Below are positions 58,901-64,000 of a stretch of 64,000 nt of DNA, piece after piece. How positions within the stretch are numbered: the stretch's first letter is position 1; every line of letters starts with the position of its first letter. A program made the translations under genes and the position numbers. Under the pieces are notes generated by a model that saw only the letters and a list, made by a program, of their open reading frames with translations, ran no database searches and was not told the DNA's origin. The DNA is from Paracyclopina nana (lineage: Eukaryota; Arthropoda; Copepoda; Cyclopoida; Cyclopettidae). Location of the stretch: assembly GCA_019096065.1 (NCBI GenBank), contig JAGUCH010000002.1, forward strand, positions 10,180,501 through 10,244,500, given 5' to 3'.

Positions 58901-61900
58901 TCATGGCTCGGTCATCGAAGACAATGACGAAGACACTGTTGTGAAGCACTGCCGTCTCTTCATCAATGGGTTCAGCTTGATCAGCGTCATGTTTGAAGGT
59001 GCTTTCATATCGGACAGTAACAAGGGGGAGATATTTTCCATCATGAGCGGTGCCCAAGAGGAGGCCAACAGCAACAGCTTTGGAAAAATCCTCGTCTTCG
59101 TCCTCGTCAGCGACCTTCTGATTCTCGTCGTTACTCAGCTCAGGATTGAGCTGGACAATTACAAAGAGAAGCAGCAGCAGCAAGAGCTTCCGTACGACTT
59201 GAGTTCGCTGAGGTTCATGCTCACCATGATTTTCATCTCGGCCGGGATCACGCTCATCTACCTGCTGCCGCACACCTTTTTCCATGTTTGGTACCACGTG
59301 GGCATCAGAGAATATGGGCTTCTGTGCCAATTCGTCGGCTACACCATGTTCCCAATCATACTAATAGCCAGAAATCCCAAGCTACTTTCGCACGTTTTGT
59401 CAGCGCTCAAGATGTAATCACGTACTGTGAATACTGCATAAGTTGGCGGTCATTTTAAAATACACGCTCTGCTAAACTCATGTTGTAAGGTTGTGGAGGG
59501 CTGCTCGGTCGCCAGCATTTCAACGGAAGACTCTTTGTTCAACCGGAAAAAAGTGGTCGGCGTGGAAACGGCCGCCCATGGGACCATTAGAACTAAGCAT
59601 GTTGTCAACTGCACTGGAGCGTGGGCCAACTACATAGCAGAAATGGTAGCAGTAATCTCTAGATAGCTTTCATTTTCATGTACAATATGTAAATAGGTTC
59701 AATTGAAAATCCCTTTGCTGGCAATGAAACATGCGTACGTGACGACGGAGCGAGTTCCAGGCATTGAAAACATGCCCAATATCAGGTGATAGTGCGGATT
59801 AGCAGCCAAAAATGAATTTAGCGAGTGGGCTTCTACAGGGATCACGATGCGTCAGTCTACTTGAAGCTACAAGGCGACGCATTGCATATCGGAGGCTACG
59901 AAGTCAACCCAGAGTTTATCGACCAAATGGAAAAGTCCTTCGCTTTTGGCCTTTACGAGCTGGACTGGGAAGTGTTTGGAGTACACATTGAAGGGGCCAT
60001 AAATCGAGTTCCCTGTTTGGAGAAAATTGGAATCAAGTCTACAGTTTGTGGGCCAGAGTCTTTCACTCCCGACCATAAGCCCCTTTTGGGAGAGGATCCC
60101 AGAGTCCAAGGTTTCTTCCACGGCTGCGGTTTCAATTCTGGCGGGATGATGCTGGGTACAAAGCAGAGACTTTTTAACTTTTTTACCATGTAGCTTCGCA
60201 GGCGCGGGATGTGGCAGAGAGCTGGCTCACTGGGTCGTAAATGGCAGGCCATCATTGGACATGTATAGGTATATGGGTAGCAATTATGCATGGCAAGGGG
60301 AGAACAAAAGTTACATTCTTCAGCTACGACATTCGGAGGTTTTGCCCGCGAGTCTCGGCAAATGCTCAGTGGGTGAAAGAACGGAGTCACGAATCTTACG
60401 CTAAAAACTACTCCATGGTGTTCCCCCACGACGAGCCTTTGGCTAGCAGAAACATGAAAAAGGTACAGGTGTCCACATAATTTCTCTAGAAAGCTTGCGA
60501 GGATAATGTTCACAGGACGCTCTGCACGACGTATTGCAACAAGCAGGCTGCGTTTTCCAGGTACACAACAACAGCTGGGAATACGAGCATTTTTGAGCTT
60601 CTCTCGAATTTTAGGAGAGGCTGGGCTGGGAACGACCCGGATGGTTCAGCACGAAAGAGGTCGCGGTGCCTGCCTACGATTGGTACGGAGCGTACAACGC
60701 GACACCGAACAGCGACAACGCGTACCTCCGAAGCCTCAAATTGGACTACACATTCGAGCACCCACCGCACCACGAGAATGTGACAATGATTTCCGTGCAC
60801 TTTAGCAGCCGCGCATGGGTATCTTTTGGTTTCAGATCAAGGCAGAAAGTCTGACGGCTCGATACCGAGCTGCGCTTTTCAACATGTCATACTTTGGCAA
60901 ATTCTGGTTACGAGGCCCTGACGCGCAGGTGAGTCCACACAGCATTCGTCCAACCAGGTTCACTCATCAGTCCAAATTAGGCGGCCGCTGACTGGATTTT
61001 TTCAAACAACATGCAAGGTCCCTCGGGAAAGACCGTGTACACTTGCATGCTCAACAAACAAGCTGGCATCGAAGCGGATTTGACTGTGACCATCCAAGGA
61101 ACGAAAGAGGTAAGTACGCTCACCCTGCAATCCAATCGGAGCAAAATTAGACCATTTCGCACAGAACCCCGAATTTTACATTGCTGCTGCCGGCGGATCT
61201 GCCCATCATTGCTTTTCGCACATTTTAGCATCGATTCACGTAAGTGCAAACTTATCAAATGTTGATGGGCCTGGATATCATCCTTTTCTTAAGGAAAAGG
61301 AGTTCGATGTGACCCTCGAAGACGCGACCAACGAGATGGGGATGCTCTCCTTGCAAGGCCCCAAATCACGAGCCATTTTGCAAAAGTTGACAGATGCAGA
61401 TTTGAGCAACGATGCTTTTCCCTTTTCGACCTGCCAAACTCTTCAGCTGAAGAAAGGCTTGAACGTGATGGCACTACGCGTGAGCTTCGTTGGGGAGCTC
61501 GGGTGGGAGCTGCACATGCCCAACGAGCAATGCGTGCCAGTCTACAAGATGATCATGGAGGCTGGACAAGATCACGGAATCGTTAATGCGGGCTACAGAG
61601 CCATAGACTCGTTGAGCATCGAAAAGGGCTACCCACACTGGCACCAAGAGGTGAGGATGGACGACAATCCTGTGGAAGCTGGACTCTTGTTCACCTGCAA
61701 GCTCAAGTCCGGCCAAGCCTTTCAAGGCCGGACAGCTTTGGAAAAAATCAAAGCCAACGGCGGAGCACGTAAAAAGAAAGTGTGCTTCACAATTGATGAC
61801 AGGTGATAGTTGCGCACCTACAGGCTCTAACTTGGCCAAAAAACTTTTTGCACTTAGCTCGGTGTGCCTTATCGGCATGGAGGCAATTATCCGCAATCAC

Positions 61901-62563
61901 GAAGTTGTGGGCTACATCAGGAGAGCTGATTATGGGTTTTTCATCGACAGGCCTATCGCTTATGGGTAATTTGTCTAAAATCACTCTCTCGAGTGCTTGA
62001 AAGTTTGCACATCGCGCAAAAAAGGTGTCGGCAAAAAGAACGCCTAAACAAATCAGGGGGCGAGAGTCAGAGAAAGCCCTAATTTTCTCCTTGCTCAAAT
62101 CCGTTCGAAATGATTGCAATTCGTTAGTTTCAGCCCTTTGACATAATTGATTTCTTGCCAGATATGTGACCAAGCCTGTAGAGGAAAGCCAATCAATGTT
62201 GGATTGGATAAAACAAGGAGACTTTGAATTGGAAACAATGGGGCGTAGATTCCGAGCTGTAGCCCATTTGAAATCGCCATTCGATGCCGTTAATAATCGC
62301 ATACAGGTAATCATAAAAAGATAACGACTGAAATCAGCAGCAAAGGCTAGAGAGAGAGTACTGAGAGCTACAAATGATTTGAGAAGCCGCTTACGCGCAG
62401 ATATTTGCCGCATATTATTGAGCGTTCACAATTTTGCTTCAAGGGAGAATACGGCCAGACCGGTGAATCGGAAAAGGTCACAACGTTCCTCGACAGCTAC
62501 AAATCAGCAATTACTCGCGAAGGAGGCCAGCAGCAGCAGCAGCAGGCCAACATGTTCCATTAA
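55906..62563 (+). CDS. SARDH: sarcosine dehydrogenase, mitochondrial (17 exons, 921 aa)
   Basis: Exons are 55906-55941, 56002-56104, 56227-56696, 59490-59645, 59697-59785, 59839-60155, 60202-60268, 60324-60462, 60516-60560, 60615-60779, 60836-60928, 60981-61109, 61165-61239, 61294-61802, 61858-61965, 62162-62306 and 62444-62563. They join in frame to 922 codons, close to the usual 918-aa length. A basic presequence ([12 protein letters not shown] then [18 protein letters not shown]) targets mitochondria. The FAD-binding GGGSLGCQT is followed by GTTWHTAGL, which carries the histidine that binds FAD covalently in this family. [13 protein letters not shown] closes the oxidoreductase half, and the folate-binding GcvT-like half holds [10 protein letters not shown] and [16 protein letters not shown]. 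The enzyme oxidises sarcosine to glycine, passing one carbon to tetrahydrofolate. A CAG run encodes Gln near the C-terminus. Intron 3 hosts another gene. Confidence 0.93.
56697..58577. other. SARDH intron 3, part upstream of the nested gene
   Basis: AT-rich. 57440-57510 resembles 2370-2410 (shared GGTGTACAT and ACATGAACNGGATA words). A solo TIR-like word TTTCTGGTTGGG is at 57582-57593. The words ACCTGTTCACCTG (57598) and CAGGTGAACAGGT (57779) form an inverted pair about 180 bp apart. No coding sequence apart from chance frames. Confidence 0.4.
58578..59417 (+). CDS. seven-helix membrane protein nested in SARDH intron 3 (279 aa)
   Basis: A single exon from ATG 58578 to TAA 59417. Seven hydrophobic segments are visible, near residues 11-28, 46-70, 74-103, 126-146, 168-188, 210-232 and 245-264. 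Segment 3 ends in [12 protein letters not shown], which resembles the rhodopsin-type AIAVDRYLAI but lacks the aspartate. Segment 7 ends [12 protein letters not shown], faintly like the NPxxY region. It may be a divergent class A G-protein-coupled receptor. A charged loop with five consecutive glutamines lies near residue 195. It is intronless and on the same strand as its host, suggesting retroposition or a single-exon receptor family. No ligand can be proposed. Confidence 0.75.
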   Translation: MGVSQETYLSVGYALTTTASVTSLALIRDYLSKKSPGMQTIFDRAVQDLIVATSLVVSYFTFIMVAPIFLGPFPMLLVQPMIYLLYYLITTHCLCFFAAIAVRYLSIYHGSVIEDNDEDTVVKHCRLFINGFSLISVMFEGAFISDSNKGEIFSIMSGAQEEANSNSFGKILVFVLVSDLLILVVTQLRIELDNYKEKQQQQELPYDLSSLRFMLTMIFISAGITLIYLLPHTFFHVWYHVGIREYGLLCQFVGYTMFPIILIARNPKLLSHVLSALKM

Positions 62564-62648
62564 CATTTGATGAGCTTGAGGCATCAAATTTGCGAAAATG
62601 CTGCTGCCACGTTTTGGCAAATCATCTGCGTATTTTATTTCAAATGAA

Positions 62649-62654
62649 AATAAA
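62649..62654 (+). promoter_or_regulatory. polyadenylation signal of SARDH
   Basis: AATAAA, 86 bp after the stop codon. Confidence 0.6.
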
Positions 62655-62659
62655 AACTA

Positions 62660-64000
62660 CGACATCCGTAGCAGTGTTTCAGTTGGGGGAGCAAAATGAG
62701 GGTAATGAATAGCTGGATATTTGAAAAACAATCCCACATTTCCAGACTTTCCACAGCTTACATGTCACAACAAGAGATGCTTTCACAAAAGAATTGCAAG
62801 TTAGCAATTGTCTTAGCAACGTTCGCCCCATAAACTATGTTGCAACTTCATGCTTCCATCAGTGATGCAGTAAATCGCACACTAAAAAACCCTTGAGAAT
62901 TACTACTTCAAAAGCTCATTTTGCTATGCACAAGGTATTTCGCAAAATGTGACGCCTTCATTTCGAAACAAAACGGGTCCGGTATAGCCACAATAAAAAT
63001 GAGGGTCAACTAAAATGGATTGCTTTCCCTTCTAATCTTCGCTTGGCGGCTATTCCCACGACTGTATTTCTATATGTGCTTCCGATGCACCAAGTTGCGG
63101 GGGCAAAAAGATTAGATGAAGCAACGCTATTATCAAAAGAAAGTGACGGTCTTTAGCAGAAGCCTTTCTCAAAAAGAAGACCCACTCTATATTGGGAAGG
63201 TAGGCTTATTCTGACGGACAGAGATCAATGATATTCCATTTTCATAGCCACTCAGTTCACTGCTTATACATACTTCTAAAGCTGGAAAGGAGAGCGTTAA
63301 GGGGCATAAAAAACCGAGAAAAAATATGCTTGTTTTGTCCACTATGAACTCGAGGCAAACGGCATGCTTGCAGTATTTGCTGCCATTGTTTTAATCCCCA
63401 TAATGAGGATGATCATTTAGAAAATGAACAGACCATTCGGCATCTGGGAAGCAACAAAACGCTCTGGTTTACTGATCGTTCAGCCAAGAATTTGAAAGGA
63501 GACAGAGAGCCCACCATTCATCGTAGCTACGTAACAGTGAGTTACCAGCTTTGGTAAGAAATATGTACACTGCGGCTACTAACGAGCTACAGCAAATATT
63601 GCGCTCGGTGGTGGAATTTTTCAACAAACTCTTAGCACGTTATTATTATCACCCCGTCATTAGTCTTGCTGGAGGAGAACTTTGAGAATCTGGCATCAAG
63701 TTGTTTTTCCCACTCTCCAGCCTCACACATAACACACATTAGTCACTCTTATTGAGCTATGGGGATTAAAAAGCAAAGAGCGTGTACATAGCAGCGTAGC
63801 CGAGAGGGAAAGCCGCCGTCGTGCTTCTTCAAGTATCTTTAGTCCGGCAATAGCATAAATTCCTAAGCTCATTTTTCAACGGTAAAGTCTACGACGACTG
63901 AAGCTCAAAGCGGATCTGGCCATCTACGCTTTTCCATGCGCCGCTTATAATATTTCCCACAGATCATTCAGGATGCGCGACAACATTTTTGCCCGCCTTG
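62660..64000. other. 3' intergenic sequence
   Basis: No open frame of useful length, no repeat and no RNA gene recognised to the window end. Confidence 0.5.

Overview
The window is nuclear DNA from an animal, most likely an arthropod and possibly a crustacean. The genes have GT-AG introns, many of only 50-100 bp, AATAAA signals, a teashirt/tiptop-type zinc-finger gene, mitochondrial enzymes with presequences, a cilium protein gene, a BEL/Pao LTR retrotransposon and tRNA-derived repeats. The species cannot be fixed from the sequence.

Region 1 (1-21.7 kb) starts with the 3' end of a CFAP58-like coiled-coil gene and a three-exon secreted CUB-type gene. Two related terminal-inverted-repeat (TIR) elements follow, abutting at a perfect 28-bp palindrome. 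Next come a tRNA-headed repeat and a 14.07-kb BEL element on the minus strand. Its 565-bp LTRs differ at one noticed base, its target duplication is CTTT, and it has a Gag-Pol ORF broken by one in-frame UAG before integrase plus a large extra zinc-knuckle ORF.

Region 2 (21,723-32,904) is an 11.18-kb inverted, circularly permuted near-copy of window 1-10,135. Its two outer ends fall exactly on the TIR termini that are joined head to head at 4358/4359. It carries a second CUB gene, a second 5'-truncated CFAP58 gene and a 5'-truncated BEL fragment fused to CFAP58.

Region 3 (32.9-39.2 kb) has no convincing genes. It holds tRNA-like repeats, GC-rich hairpin repeats, a 45-bp palindrome and degenerate minisatellites in both orientations.

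Region 4 (40.9-62.6 kb) is gene-dense and on the plus strand. It holds a teashirt/tiptop homologue; VWA8 (six exons, with a coding gap in exon 1); a gene in which phosphoglycerate mutase and GAPDH are fused in one reading frame, probably with an N-terminal glycogen-binding CBM48 module; and SARDH (17 exons, 921 aa), with an intronless seven-helix membrane protein gene nested in its third intron. The last 1.3 kb shows nothing recognisable.

VWA8, the fusion enzyme and SARDH are all metabolic genes. VWA8 and SARDH are mitochondrial, and the three lie head to tail with very short gaps (118 bp and 364 bp between coding regions). Exon coordinates below come from reading splice sites and frame by hand.
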